Below are positions 40,735-52,472 of a stretch of 64,000 nucleotides of DNA, piece after piece. A program made the position numbers and the translations under genes. The notes under the pieces were generated by a model, which was not told the DNA's origin, did not search any database, and saw only the letters and a program-made list of their open reading frames with translations. Location of the stretch: NCBI GenBank assembly GCA_019843655.1, contig JACDQD010000006.1, positions 4,270,034 through 4,334,033 of the forward strand, written 5' to 3'. This stretch comes from Lethocerus indicus (taxonomy: Eukaryota; Arthropoda; Insecta; Hemiptera; Belostomatidae). Every line of letters starts with the position of its first letter. The stretch's first letter is position 1.

Positions 40735-41107
40735 TTGCTTGAACCCCATAGTTCTATACCGTATGTCCATGTCGGTTTAAGTATCGCTTTGTATATTGTC
40801 AGTTTGTTACTTAAGGTCAATCTTTATGTCCATTTAAGTAATGCCCTTAAGAGTCCAAATTTTCTGTTTAAGACGATTCTTTTGAGTCGGGTCCTTAATG
40901 CTCCCTGGTATGTTTCTAACCACACAATCCACCATAACCTCAACTTACCAACAGTCGACGAAGTCACAAAAGTTCCTGAAGTTCCACTCCCGCCTTTCTC
41001 CTCACTCTAATCCACTCGTTCAGTCCCTCTCCTCTCTTACCCATCCATTATCCCTCCCCCCGCGTCAGTTTAAACACCGCTGGCCTAGAGATCTTCTTAG
41101 CCCTTAG
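40735..41107 (+). mobile_element. Decayed 3' end of a jockey-clade non-LTR retrotransposon (reverse-transcriptase C-terminus)
   Basis: The frame starting at 40735 reads SRVLNAPWYVSN from about 40885, followed by HTIHHNLNLPTVDEVTK. This is the signature that follows the polymerase core in jockey-like elements (APWYV-N--(I/L)H-DL-IPTV-E). Near 40965-40972 the match moves to the next frame, reading KFHSRLSPHSNPLVQSLSSL and later HRWPRDLL, and ends at a stop at 41105-41107. That is the usual end of ORF2 in these elements. Upstream, at about 40737-40790, LLEPHSSIPYVHVG may be the remains of the LKPI-TYG-QLWG motif, but this is weak. The frameshift means the copy is dead. The catalytic YADD region, endonuclease and ORF1 are not visible, so this is a 5'-truncated insertion in the sense orientation of the host intron. 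The 3' end of the element was not located. Confidence 0.85.
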
Positions 41108-42411
41108 ACTATAATTGTTCTTGTGTCAAAAGTGCCATCTTTGGGTGGTTCCTCTTATCACGAAATACATGTTCGAATAAATACGAAAAAATCAGCACTT
41201 GTATTTATAACATTCAATGTTGATGGTACAAAATAAAAAAAAGGATACAAAAAATTTTGCTTGAAAAAATAATTATTCGATTGGGTAATTATACTTGGCC
41301 GAAAATGCTAAGCGGGTAAATTACACAACTGTTTAAACTAAAATCACGTAATCTGGTTACATCTGCGCAATATGCCAAGGGAAACGACATTCATTATTTT
41401 AGAACTTCCGTTCACGTAATTGTTTCTATTGTCACCCCGTTTTAATTTCAGTTACGCTTTTTATTCACGTCAGACTCATTTTGAATATTCCCCTCCATTC
41501 ATGTATCCCATGAAATGGAGCATTGTTCATTTCCCCTTCTCTCGTGGTGTAATCTTCTTGTAGCAGCGGAATTTTGTAAGAATAAATGTTAAATACGTTT
41601 AGTGACTTTGTCAACCAGAGTTCAAGAATTCGGCGACACTCGTGATTAGATTATTCTGTCATGATTGATTTTTTAATAACAGCTGTTCAGATACAGGCAT
41701 ATTTTAAATCTTGATTGATTGTTCCTTTAGGTTAGGTTACATCATTCACCCTTCCCAAGCAGGTTTACCAGACTTTAGTAGGGTGGGATATAATTTTGAA
41801 GTGGAATTGTCTCATATTTTGAAATGGCGGAATATAACACTGGTGACTCCTCAGCCGAGGGTATTGAATTGATAATTTAATTGGAAATTATTATGATATT
41901 TAGTGGTTCTGCAACGGTTGGCATTTCGAAATTGCATACCATTAAATAACTGCTTTAAATTTCATCGCATAAACATTAAAATTACCGATAGGTTTCATAA
42001 ATACCGCCATGCTAAGAATAGTCTCACTGTGCGTTCGTTCTACATTCGTTTATGAACCAAATATTTAGTGTTGAAGTTTTTGTTCGATTCGTTTCTCTTT
42101 CCGTCAATTATTCCTTCGCTTCCCGAGCTTAAACACGCGAATTACATGTTTATTAGCGTTAACATTTAAATTATATTGGCACAACCTGACTTTTATCCAA
42201 TGGGGAAACTGGGGTTTTCTTTCGAACAGTTACGCGTTTAATGTTCGCATCAATATTCGTATTCCTGTCGGTGTGGTCATGAAATATATTGGCGACAGGG
42301 TTCGCTCGCATTGTGGGAACCCGATTCTGACGAGAAACGAAGAAACGGGAGCTGCCCGGCGAAAGCTTGAAAAATGTTGTTTCGACTCCGCGCCACTTTC
42401 TATTATGTGCT

Positions 42412-42459
42412 CTGTGTGTGTGTATGTGTGTGTATTAGTGCGCGTGTGTGTCCGTGTGT
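42412..42459. repeat. Imperfect (TG)n microsatellite
   Basis: A TG-rich run interrupted by TA, TTAG and CGCG units. It produces a Cys/Val-rich stretch in the overlapping open frame, which is one reason not to believe that frame is a gene. Confidence 0.9.
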
Positions 42460-44050
42460 ATCTTTTTGTTGTTATCTCTCACCCTTTTTCCTACCGTCCC
42501 GAGACGCACTTTATGACTTTCACGGCGGTCGGGCACGCTTTCTTCCACAGTGTCAATAGTGACCTTCGTCAGAATGTCGGAAAAATGTCTATAGTAGATT
42601 TTCGCGTTTCGTTTCGCCGTTATGGGGGGCGAAAGTTTATTGGCGGATGGGTTTTTATGAGTTTCTACACGAAGGTGTAACAATTTATGTCCAACCGGGA
42701 AAGCTTTCTTTTTCATAAATGTAAAAGGGGGGAGGGGGCATTGAACGCCAACAATTTACATGTATTTTAATACAGTTTAAGAGGCAAGTCAGTTTTAATA
42801 TAAACTGAATTTGTCACCTTTCAGCTTTACTTATAAACGGCCTATTATTAATCAATTGCCCATTAACAATATTAATATTTCACACTTTTTCGTCTAGGAT
42901 ATGTTCTCATTTTAAAGATGTCGTATAGTTATAAAGAATAAGCATGAAAAGTTGAGTTGTGTTCATATTAATCCTTTACACAGGGTGGTATCTCTCAGGG
43001 CGGTAGTTATTAAATCAATAAGGAATGGTTGTTATGGCAATAAAGAATGGTAGTGCACGGTACGAATAGCAGTTATAAATAATAAGATTGTTAATAGTGC
43101 CTTGAAAAAATTCTTCAGGTATATAGTTTAGAATATATGAAATACGCATTACGCGTATTCTAATTTGCTCTTAACCTGAGAACAACTTAACTACTGACTA
43201 GGTTAGAGAAATACTCCGGTTTTCTGTCTGGACGCGCCTCCATCGGATATTATAGGCATTGAGATAAGAGCTATAAACCTAAATATTGAATGGCCACGCG
43301 CGGCCGTATAACCGTTGGCTTTAGGCCCAATTCACATTACGTATTAATACTGGGTGGGAAACCACTTTGTTCGACGGCCGCACGTGTTACGGCGATATCC
43401 CTTCCAGACGCCGCCCTCTTAAATATTCAAATCTAATTCGCCTAAGTGTGATTAAACTGATGATCTGTCCTGACCCCCCTCCCCCTGAAGCCAATTGCAA
43501 TGTGCGTTGGCACTTAATAGGGATGTTTCCCCCGTTAAACAGCTTTTCAGTAAATTTAGAAGTTCAGAATATTTTGATGGTGGGTGGGAAGCGAGGGTGT
43601 AGGTGTAGGGCGGGTTCAGTATACCCTCTCGCCGTTTTTTTTTTAAATATTATTCCCCTTATAATATAAACCAGATTATTAATAATTGAATATTGTATAT
43701 TTTCTATTATATATTATATTCTATTAAACTACACATGTAAATATATTAAATCTCTAGTGCTATTCTGTAGTACTGATATTTATTTATTTTATATTTCATG
43801 TATCGTTTTTAGCTAAACGAACTATTAAATTGCATAAACAGAATATCAGGTAACATTTGCTTTAATTATTTATTTTCCTTTAACAAATGAAAAAAACGAA
43901 ATAATTTTCCTACTCGGCGAGTATTCAGCAAGTGAATTTATGCAATTTTGGAGTCAGGAAATTATTATTTTTCAGAATTTATCGAACTCTTTTCTATTGC
44001 AATTTCGGGACCTAACATAAAATTGGTTTAACATACTTGTTTTGTGATCT

Positions 44051-44122
44051 GCGAGGGGTTGGAACACCGTAGATTTGTTGTGTTTCTGTCTCCTCTCGCT
44101 GGTTTGGTCTTTGCTAAATTGG
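44051..44122 (+). repeat. Solo arm of the foldback family
   Basis: These 72 bases begin GCGAGGGGTTGGAACACCGT and continue through TCTGTCTCCTCTCGCTGG and TTTGGTCTTTGCTAAATTGG. They are nearly collinear with the reverse complement of the right arm of the 47.3-kb element, including its outer GAGGGGTTGGAATACCG end. No partner arm follows, so this is a half-element or a copy that lost one arm. Confidence 0.7.
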
Positions 44123-47100
44123 TTGTTATTTTAAATTACGTTTGTTATCACATTATTTCCTTTGTCAAGTCACTGTTTTAATAATGCTTACGATTTTGAT
44201 TTATAAATCAACGCGATTTCGAAATCTCCTTCTGGTTGCTCTTATTTTTAATAAAAATATAGTGGCTACTTTTTTCCCATTACTTGATTTCATGACTTGG
44301 CAATTTTGTTTGAAAATGATATATATTTTATTTTTTTTTAGCTGTAATTACAGTCATTATGCCAGAAGTTTAATAACTTTTCTTTATTAAAGGCATTCAA
44401 AGGGGCCGGGGAGTATTTATTTTTTGACTCAATTAATCAATAGCCTTTATCGGCCTAAATAAATCCCTTAATTAATCGAGCCTAATCTTGGCAAATGTAG
44501 GAATTACCTCGGCACTCCTGACGTCATTCATTTTATCCAAAACGCAAAGGGAAATAGGTACAGGGCGAACAAATAGGTTTTAAAGCTTTTTGGTATTCAA
44601 ACATTTATAGTATACCTAACGTTTGTTTTATTGGAAGGCCCGGTAATTGAACTCAGATTAAGATATCCTGTGTTTCACTTTCCCGTCGTTTGTTAACATT
44701 TGGAGAGAAAGAATCTGGAAGTTGTTGTAGGTATTGCGGAAAGCCCCGCGTACAGCTTTTCACGGTGGGCTAGTCCGTATCGAAACAGGCCTTTGTTTTT
44801 GCCTCAATCCTCTTCCTCTCTTATCTCACGCCGCCGCTATTATGTCCAGATTCTACTTGAACTCGCCCTTTCTTTCCCCTCGCATTGGATTGGGTTGGAG
44901 GGGGGAGCTCATTCCACGATGCGTTGTGAAATTTCAATGTTTGCTGTTCCTCTGTACGGAAAGCAACCATTCGCTGGCGTTCTCATTTTCTCTCTGCTTT
45001 CAAAAGGAGCATCGCGCCGTATGAGTTGTTAATTAGTAGCAAAAACTATTTAAAAATCAACATTATTAATTTAGATTAAATTATGTTTTCATACACGTCC
45101 ATTTAACCCCCTATGGGCCCGTGTAACTTTCAGTTCACATTTCAATTTATCGAGATTTTACCAAATAATTATAGCTTTTTCGTGAGATGGCGCATAAATC
45201 TTAATCCTATAACGTTGTCAAGACAACCAATATCAATATCAATTTTTTTCATTTGCATATATAGGTGTATAATTGCTGATTTTTCGTTCCCCTAATTTTT
45301 TTATTTAAAATAAAAATTCGGCCCGTAGAGGGTTAAGTAAAATGTACATCCTAATCTCGCCATCTCCGCTGATGTCCACCGAGGTGCATAAAGCGAAGCC
45401 TGTGCAATGACATTGCGGACGGAACTACTCTAACTGTTACAGAAACTGCACCGAACCGGCCTAGAAGATTCAGCGAAACAACGGATGATAAGATGCCTTG
45501 GCTCTCGCATAACAATCACAGACACAAATTATTTCTAAACATAAATCAAGTGGTCGGCAAACATTTGTGGTTAGCTTTATTATCACTATATTGGGTATCG
45601 ATTAATTTATTATAGTGTTGCAGGAATCGTGTTCTAATGTAAATTTTTCGGGGAGTATTATTAAAGAAGCGCTCAGTAGGGACATACAAAACATCATTCA
45701 TTAAAATAATGTTTAAAGTTTCTTAATACTGTTGTACATTGTTTTTTTTTAATTAGAGTAATTGCATGGATCCATTTTTACAAGAAAAACACTATACAAT
45801 TTCCTCCTATACTGTCGATTTTTAAAGAACAGTCTTTATCGAGCGACCTTGTCCTTCCCTACTTTATCGATATTGAAATGACCTTTAATTCGTGTTCTCC
45901 ACCAAATTGAGATCTAGTGTTGTTTGTTTCAATTAAGCGCTGGTAAAGAACAGGCTGTAAACCGAGGGGTTTAGCAAACTTTGTTTTGGAAAACTTCAAC
46001 TCCCACTGTTTAAGCTCAATGCCATTTTCAATTTCTAAGAGCACTGAATTAAACTCTGGTTAATGCGTTGCGCCATTTTTGCTTTATATAAGTGATTCAT
46101 TCCTGCCATTTTTTCTTTTCTTTTTGATTCAGAAAAAATGTTCGTCGAATATGCCCCGTGATTCGTCATGAAATCCCCCATTTCTTTTCCTCTTCGTACG
46201 TGACGTTGAAGCTTGACCGGTTTTTGTAACCGAGATTGGAATAGTTGGAAAGTGGCGTCACCTCGCCGGGTTGCTATTACAAAACTGATTCCACACACGT
46301 GTTCGTTATATTCTGTATTTTCGTTTCCGCTTTGCCCCGTAGAAACGGTCTGTGAGAATGGTAATGTGCGACCGCCAATCAAATTTTAATATGCATTGTC
46401 AGGAATACGTTCTTCGAATTATAACCGCAATTGCTTTTATCATTTTGAGCGTATAGAACATGCGAGAGGATTGTTTAAACCTTGATATAAATGGTTATGT
46501 AATAGTTCCGTTTATTAACTCATTTGGTGGTCCCTTACTAACTGTCAGTTATTGAGTTCAGTTTTCCATTATTATCTCCTGTTTTGTAATTACCAACTCA
46601 AATAAACCAATATTTGAATGACCTGTCGATTATTTAGTTCCGAACGACATTTGTACACTGGACTGTGGTTGTTTTCCTTTCCTTGGTTTATTTTGGAGAG
46701 CGTGAAATTGTTGTAAGCTTATCTCAGATAAATATTATCCTCTTCGCCGTTTCATTTACATTATTTAACTGTTAATTCATCTGTTTTATCTAAGAATACT
46801 TAGTATTTAATATTTATATTCACTACAACTTTCATTGACTAGACAGTGTTTTTTTTTGTTTTCCATTTCACAGGACCTATAAATAGGAAAACCAAACCAA
46901 TCGGGTTTGGGCCGTCTTTTTAAATCGTTTAATCGTTTATTTCCGCTCCCGTAAACAACAAAAGGGAGCAGCAAAAGGCGAAAGAGAAAGCGAGTCGGGG
47001 ATTAACAAAAAGGTGAAAGGTCGCGGCGGGTTTCATTTCGGTCCAACCACCACCATTGCCTCTGACAGAATTGCACCGCTGTTTGTTTGATACGCCCATT

Positions 47101-47319
47101 CGTCTCTTTTGTGCCGTATAATTTGGTTGACACAATTGTATTTATTCCTAGTCGGTTTTCAGTTTTGAAGTCAAGCGCCACTAACTATTGTTACGGGGAA
47201 ATATAATTAAAACGAATTTTTGTTTAAGTTCAGATTGGCGTTATCAGTTTAGAAGCCGAATCTGTCTCAATTGTGCACCGGTATATTTCGGTATATAGCA
47301 GTTACAAAAAAACTGAAGA

Positions 47320-47515
47320 TGGATAGAGGACCGCAGATTTCCTTTTCTGTCTCCTCTCGCTGGTTTGGTCTTTTGCTAGACCGGTTTCGGCTGCTCGCCA
47401 ACTAAAACCGGAAACCGGTCTAGCAAAAGACCAAACCAGCGAGAGAAGACAAAACGAAATTTACGGTATTCCAACCCCTCGTAGACCACAAACCAGTTAA
47501 ACTGGATAGAGGACC
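47320..47515. mobile_element. Foldback (long inverted repeat) element with 35-bp perfect arms
   Basis: Left arm 47354-47388 and right arm 47411-47445 are perfect reverse complements of 35 bases (core GGTTTGGTCTTTTGCTAGAC), with a 22-base loop. Outward the pairing continues with a few mismatches to about 47337 and 47460. The right side then extends to a ...CGGTATTCCAACCCCTCG end at about 47487. The identical 13-mer TGGATAGAGGACC lies at 47320-47332 and at 47503-47515. It overlaps the left end of the repeat, so it may be a local duplication rather than a simple target-site duplication. No protein is encoded. Single-arm relatives occur at 21559, 44051, 50878 and 60164, and a second palindromic member at 23509. 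The near-perfect arms suggest this is the youngest copy. Confidence 0.75.
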
Positions 47516-50500
47516 TACTCCCTATTTGATAATCGAGACCGTATAAAACTTTGAACGTTCATTCTAATTAACTCTAGAAATTTAATACATTTTCCAGTCC
47601 CAGTTTGTCTATCGGGATTGTTCTCGTCCGAATTTCATGTCACTTTCACGTTCCCAACATAATGCGGTGCATCGGTAATGAAAGCGAGTGGAGACTGAAG
47701 AACGCAAGAATTTTATGGTATATTCATATTTTCCTTTTGTGATTTATGGAAACAAAAACAGATGGGGAAAATAAATAGGACCAACTTCCTGGCAGCAGTG
47801 ATCTCATTACTGGAATCAGTACTAATGAAATGTATGCGGGCAATGAATTGAATAGGGTAAAATGTCGTTGTTGATTTCATAGTGCCCTCGTAATTTATGA
47901 GGCTCATAAGGGACACACAGGTCCAGTCGGTCGGCTAAGGGACACACCTATAGTCTTTTATAATCTATAGATAAAATTGCCCCAGGGTCGCCTTTCACTG
48001 CGGAAGAAATACCGCGTATACTCTTACCGAGTTTTTCCAGCATCCATTCCAACATATATTTTTATTGTATCTTATTTATTGCAACCAGTGTGTGCCGGCG
48101 GCAAGGTTTTAACTGCGATTTCACCATTATCGGCTTATCCTGAATCTTTCGTCCAGTTCATAAGCAATTTCAGTGGTCTATTTAGGCATACACTTGCAAT
48201 TTAAAATAAATATTTTTTAATGGCGTTTATTCGTACATTGGGAAAAGCGATAAAGTGTTTTATGAATGTTTTATGAAGTAAAAAAACCGGTACAACTTCT
48301 CTACGTTCTTAAGTACATTCCGTGATACTGAAATGGGAATGCCGTCTAATTTTTAAATAATTCATTCTTCACCTGCTGGAAATTCCTGGCATACGAGGAA
48401 TTACCCGGGTGTTCTTCTTCCGGGCATTAAAGCGTTTTTAGTTCTCCCTTTAACTGGACAAGGATGAATCTGTGCAGAAATTGAGAGATTACCGGTTTGT
48501 CTGTAGCGGACCCGTAAACCCACGCCGGGGTGAACGTACCCGAAATTAACTGTAATTTGCAGGTTCCGTTGAAATATTAATTATTCCGGTCGTTATAGTA
48601 TCGCGTGTTGTATAGAAATAGGCCTCTCGGTCCTATTAGTTATTTATTGCCTGAGATCGCAATTTTCTTCAAAGTGAGTTGAATTATTGGCAGCGTTTAG
48701 AATTCTATTCATTGTCTGCGGATTTTAAATAAGTTTCTAATTGACGACAGGTAAATTATGGCATTTACGAATGTGTAAAAACCGACTGACGCTTGCTTTA
48801 AAAACAAATCGTGGATTTTATTGCAGTGCCGCGAAGGTGCCACTGCGTTTTATAGTTTTCTAAAATATCTTTATTGCGTAAACTCTCTTGAGTAGATACT
48901 GTTTAATATTGTGAGTAATCAAAACGGTCATAAACCATCGTGTCCATCTGCTGGAACACCCAGCCATACCTTTGTTAATATAAAATTAAATCTATCTACC
49001 GAAAGAGCCATAATATATATGGTCCTAACGTGGGCCTATAGTTAATATGGCTGTAAAAAATTTAATTACTAAAGTGTTCTTCTTCTAGCTCACTTTTTGA
49101 ACCCACTTCGAACATCAATAGACAAAAAATCACAGTAAAAAATGAGGTCTGGGCGCCTCGTGGAATCCAGAAATGTTTCACTGATTCTCGGGTTCATTTA
49201 ACCAGTGAATCGGTTGTTATTATACTTTTTACTACAATACTATGACTTCAGGCACGATGGACATATTTCAAACGCTATACTAATAAATACATTTTGTAGA
49301 GTCTTTTTCTCTTCAAATTTATCCGAACGTTTAATTGTTTTTCACGGCATTTTGAAGCGGGGGGAATGTCAGTATCATGCTTGCTTGATTATTATAACAT
49401 TTACGGCGTTTCCCATTTTGTTGAGTACTTATTTCTAAGCTCATTAATTTTCGCGAGACATTTCGAATCCAACAAAGGTTTGCCAGCTTTGAAGTTGACT
49501 GTGCCGCGGTCGGTTCAAGAAACTCGGGCCCCCGCCTCGAGATAAACTTTTATAACCGCGTTTGTCGTTGGTGCCGCCGCAATGGGGGAAAGTTTAAAAC
49601 CCTTGTAATTAAAAGGGCGGTAAATATAAACGGCTTTTGTGAGGGCCAAACTGGGCGGGCCCGCAGTTTTAATTTATTCGAGTGTCAAGGGCCCACAGCT
49701 TGATAAACCTTCTTAATTGCCGTTTTTCTTTTTTCACGCTAAAATCGTCGTTGAAAAAGCCGGCGTTTTATATCATTTCAGTAACAGTCGTTCCTCTCGC
49801 CCTCAGTCGCGGCATGAATTTCGTGTTTTAAGAAAACTCAGAATTAGCCTATGCTTGCGAAGGTGCGCATTATGACACAGATGGCGGAATATTTTATTAT
49901 GTTTTAACTTTAATTCACGGGCCTTTTCCGTGAATAATAAGTAATATCGAGTAATGTCGCAATTGATATTGATCTCCCAAACCTAATGCCAATGTTATTT
50001 GTTTAAAATTCGAGACACGTAATATTAAACGACCTCTCTGGTATTTCTCGTTTAGAAACATAAGGTGGGGCGTTAGCAGTTTTACGAAGGATGTTAGATT
50101 GTGATTGAATTTTGTCGGGAGTTTGGTGGACAAACACAGCTCAAATTCCATACTCCCAGTTGGGTTTTAAAATTCAGTTGTAAATTAATAATTTGTTCGT
50201 AAGTGATAGGCCTAGTAAATTATCGACGACTACGAATTGAATCTTTGAATACAGCAAAGTGTGCGAAACTTATTTATAGATAATGCGGCCTCATCATAAT
50301 CGTTTTAATATGTTTGCAAGAATTTTGGTAATGGGGGTCTGCAGACTGAATATCAATGGGACATAATTTAGCGACCCTCTCGTTTTCTCGGATCTATTCC
50401 AGGCTATAGCGCCCTACAGTGGACATGCGAGCATTAATATCGCCGTTTCTCCATACAACATCTCTACCATTTACAATATTTCTCCGAGAAGGCAACGCTA

Positions 50501-50877
50501 ACCACTTTACAACCGGTAAAGCTAAGCGCTCAAATGCCGGCCTGCACTAATGAGGTTTCGCCCGCTTAACGACCTCAAGAGCGCCGACTCAAATGGGGGT
50601 TACATCATTTGCTCCCAGTTTTAATAACTGAGTAATTGAATTGCTGCGGATCGGCTTTTTTTTCACTTTCCCATGCGGTGGGCAAACTTTGCACGGGTAG
50701 GAAACTACCGGAGTCACGCGAAAGCATAGTTTCCATTTTTATTTTACGATTCCCACGTCGTAGAATGTAGAAAGTCCCACAGTACGGCTTAATTTTTGGT
50801 TAGCTCTCGGTTCCGCATTGTAACAACATACGAAGACGCTCGAAGCGCTGTAGGTGCTGTGTTCTTAATCGCGATAC

Positions 50878-50917
50878 TCTGCCTCCTCTGATTTAAACCG
50901 GTTTCAGCTTGTCGCCA
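50878..50917 (+). repeat. Decayed internal copy of the foldback family
   Basis: TCTGCCTCCTCTGA is followed by TTTAAACCGGTTTCAGCTTG and TCGCCAT. This corresponds to the CTGTCTCCTCTCG block joined to the TAGACCGGTTTCGGCTGCTC GCC loop-side block of the 47.3-kb element, with the GGTTTGGTCTTTTGC part deleted. Confidence 0.45.
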
Positions 50918-52034
50918 TCTTGAAAGCATTTTGTCGGTAGTTTCACTTGTCAAAATATAGTCCTTAATTTTAAGGATTCGAAATTTCTAGGCGCAATTCT
51001 CTAGGTATAAGTAAATATTTGTTTCAAATAAATCTCATAAACGATGGGTCGACCATAAGTGTTCGTTTTTTCTGTTTCCATTCAGTCCTCTGTTTTAATA
51101 CTGATATTGGGGCAGGTTGAGTCGGACCGATCTCTATGAATATTTTCTACCGTGTGTTGGACAAAGTTATTGTCTGTCCGTGAGAGAGTGAAATGAAATT
51201 TCATTGATGATTTGTTTGAGCCGCGTATTGTTGACTGTGGCATGGGTGCCGATGGGTAGTGGTGGGCGCAGGTATGCGTAGGCAGGCAGCTGCCTTGATC
51301 CCGAAACATCTGGCCGCGTGCGCTGTTCTGTTGGCCCATCATTTCCGCTTAATTCTTCTAGTCTTATGCCCCTCGTCTGCGCCGGACCTTCTCCGTTCTC
51401 TATTACACGGTTTTAAATCCGAACCCTTTGTCGCGCTCAACGCGCTTCTAATGTTAGGTGAAACTAAAAAAATCGTGAAAATCGCGAAATAATTATACTT
51501 TATTAACAATTTTGTCATCCTTCGTCTGACTTTCTCAAATTCGTGTTACTTACAATTTAGGAAATAGTATTTATACTCAGATATGTTAGAACAGTTGCCG
51601 TTGGATGTACTGATATATCACTCATAGTTCTAAACTATAAAAGAAAATTAAATATCTGGTGGAATTCCAAACTGAATCGGATTATGAAATTTATTTTTAC
51701 GGCTCAACAGGTTAGTTTACTCAGCTGAGAATGTAAGAGTGATTCGTTTCATTTTCAAGGCGTGTTTTAACATGTTACTCTAAGTGTTCTATTTTATATG
51801 TGGTCCAAAGAACACAATGGTCGTAAAGGTTATTTAATATTTTATATTAAAATCCACATTGTTCATCGCATTTTTAGAAGCTTTCAACATATATTAATGG
51901 CTTGTCGCCAAATATTTTCTAAATAAGAAGCCCGTCGGTAACCTTCTTTGTATTTTGCAGCCGTCGATCCGTCAAATCTCATCGGATTTGTCTAGTTGCG
52001 GAGAATCGAATTTGCCGTGTGGAATTACGCGTCC

Positions 52035-52145
52035 TCAGTACTATTTTACGGGGCTTCGGTGCGTCAACATGGACGTTAATTCCGTCTGTTGAAGCATTTC
52101 AAGCACTGGCCGCTATTCATCACTTGAGGTGCTTCGCATATCAAT
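52035..52145 (+). mobile_element. Small decayed non-LTR retrotransposon RT fragment (YG..TWTL motif)
   Basis: In frame 52035 the sequence reads SVLFYGAS. After a shift of frame at about 52059 it continues ASTWTLIPSVEAFQALAAI and then HHLRCF. Together these resemble the conserved segment (V/T)LLYG-ETWTL-------L-AFHMRCLRRIL found C-terminal to the catalytic core in many insect non-LTR reverse transcriptases. It lacks the APWYV signature of the 40.7-kb fragment, so it appears to belong to a different element type. Only about 35 residues match and a frameshift is required, so chance similarity is not excluded. The surrounding open frame at 52019-52489 is otherwise unrecognisable. Confidence 0.45.
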
Positions 52146-52445
52146 CGGAGTATTGTCTTTGTCCCGTTCGGCCGGCGCTACTCGCTCTACTCCGCCCTTT
52201 TACCCTGTTACATTCTCGTTGTTACGTTTTATGTTTTGCCCAGCATTTTTTTCTACTCGTCACATTTCGAATTTTCCCGCAGTTTCTGAACGTCGGCCCG
52301 ACTCCCGATTGTTCGCCTCCCATCCGTTCCATATATGTGGGCCATTTCCTTTTTTTTTCTCCCCTGAAAACACGCAACAAAAGTTTGTTTCAAGTGTTCA
52401 AATTTCAGTGTATTCGAAAAATTCAAAGTAAACCATTGAGAAACT

Positions 52446-52472
52446 TGTTTTCCTATTCTTTTCAGGTAGGAT
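52446..52472 (+). promoter_or_regulatory. Candidate recursive splice (ratchet) site in the giant intron
   Basis: TGTTTTCCTATTCTTTTCAG ends at 52465, a strong pyrimidine tract and acceptor, and is followed directly by GTAGGA. The donor is similar to the GTAGGC used by the 30.3-kb exon. The position is about two thirds of the way through the 32.4-kb intron. Confidence 0.3.

Larger units (their letters stand above)
41108..52034. other. Middle part of the giant intron: foldback-family region
   Basis: No gene was recognised. The stretch holds the solo repeat arm at 44051-44122, the complete foldback element at 47320-47515 and a decayed internal copy at 50878-50917. It also has a TG-rich microsatellite at 42412-42459 and possible ratchet points at 43118/43119 and 48750/48751. 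The few open frames of 80-135 codons have no recognisable domain. The longest, at 42273-42680, runs through the TG microsatellite. Confidence 0.6.

Noticed and set aside
42273..42680. Open frame of 135 codons
   Set aside because: It runs through an imperfect TG microsatellite that produces repeated Cys/Val residues, and it has no domain.
50484..50560. AACGCTAACCACTTTACAAC, like an antisense A box of a tRNA
   Set aside because: No B box at the required distance and no cloverleaf. The similarity is limited to a short word.
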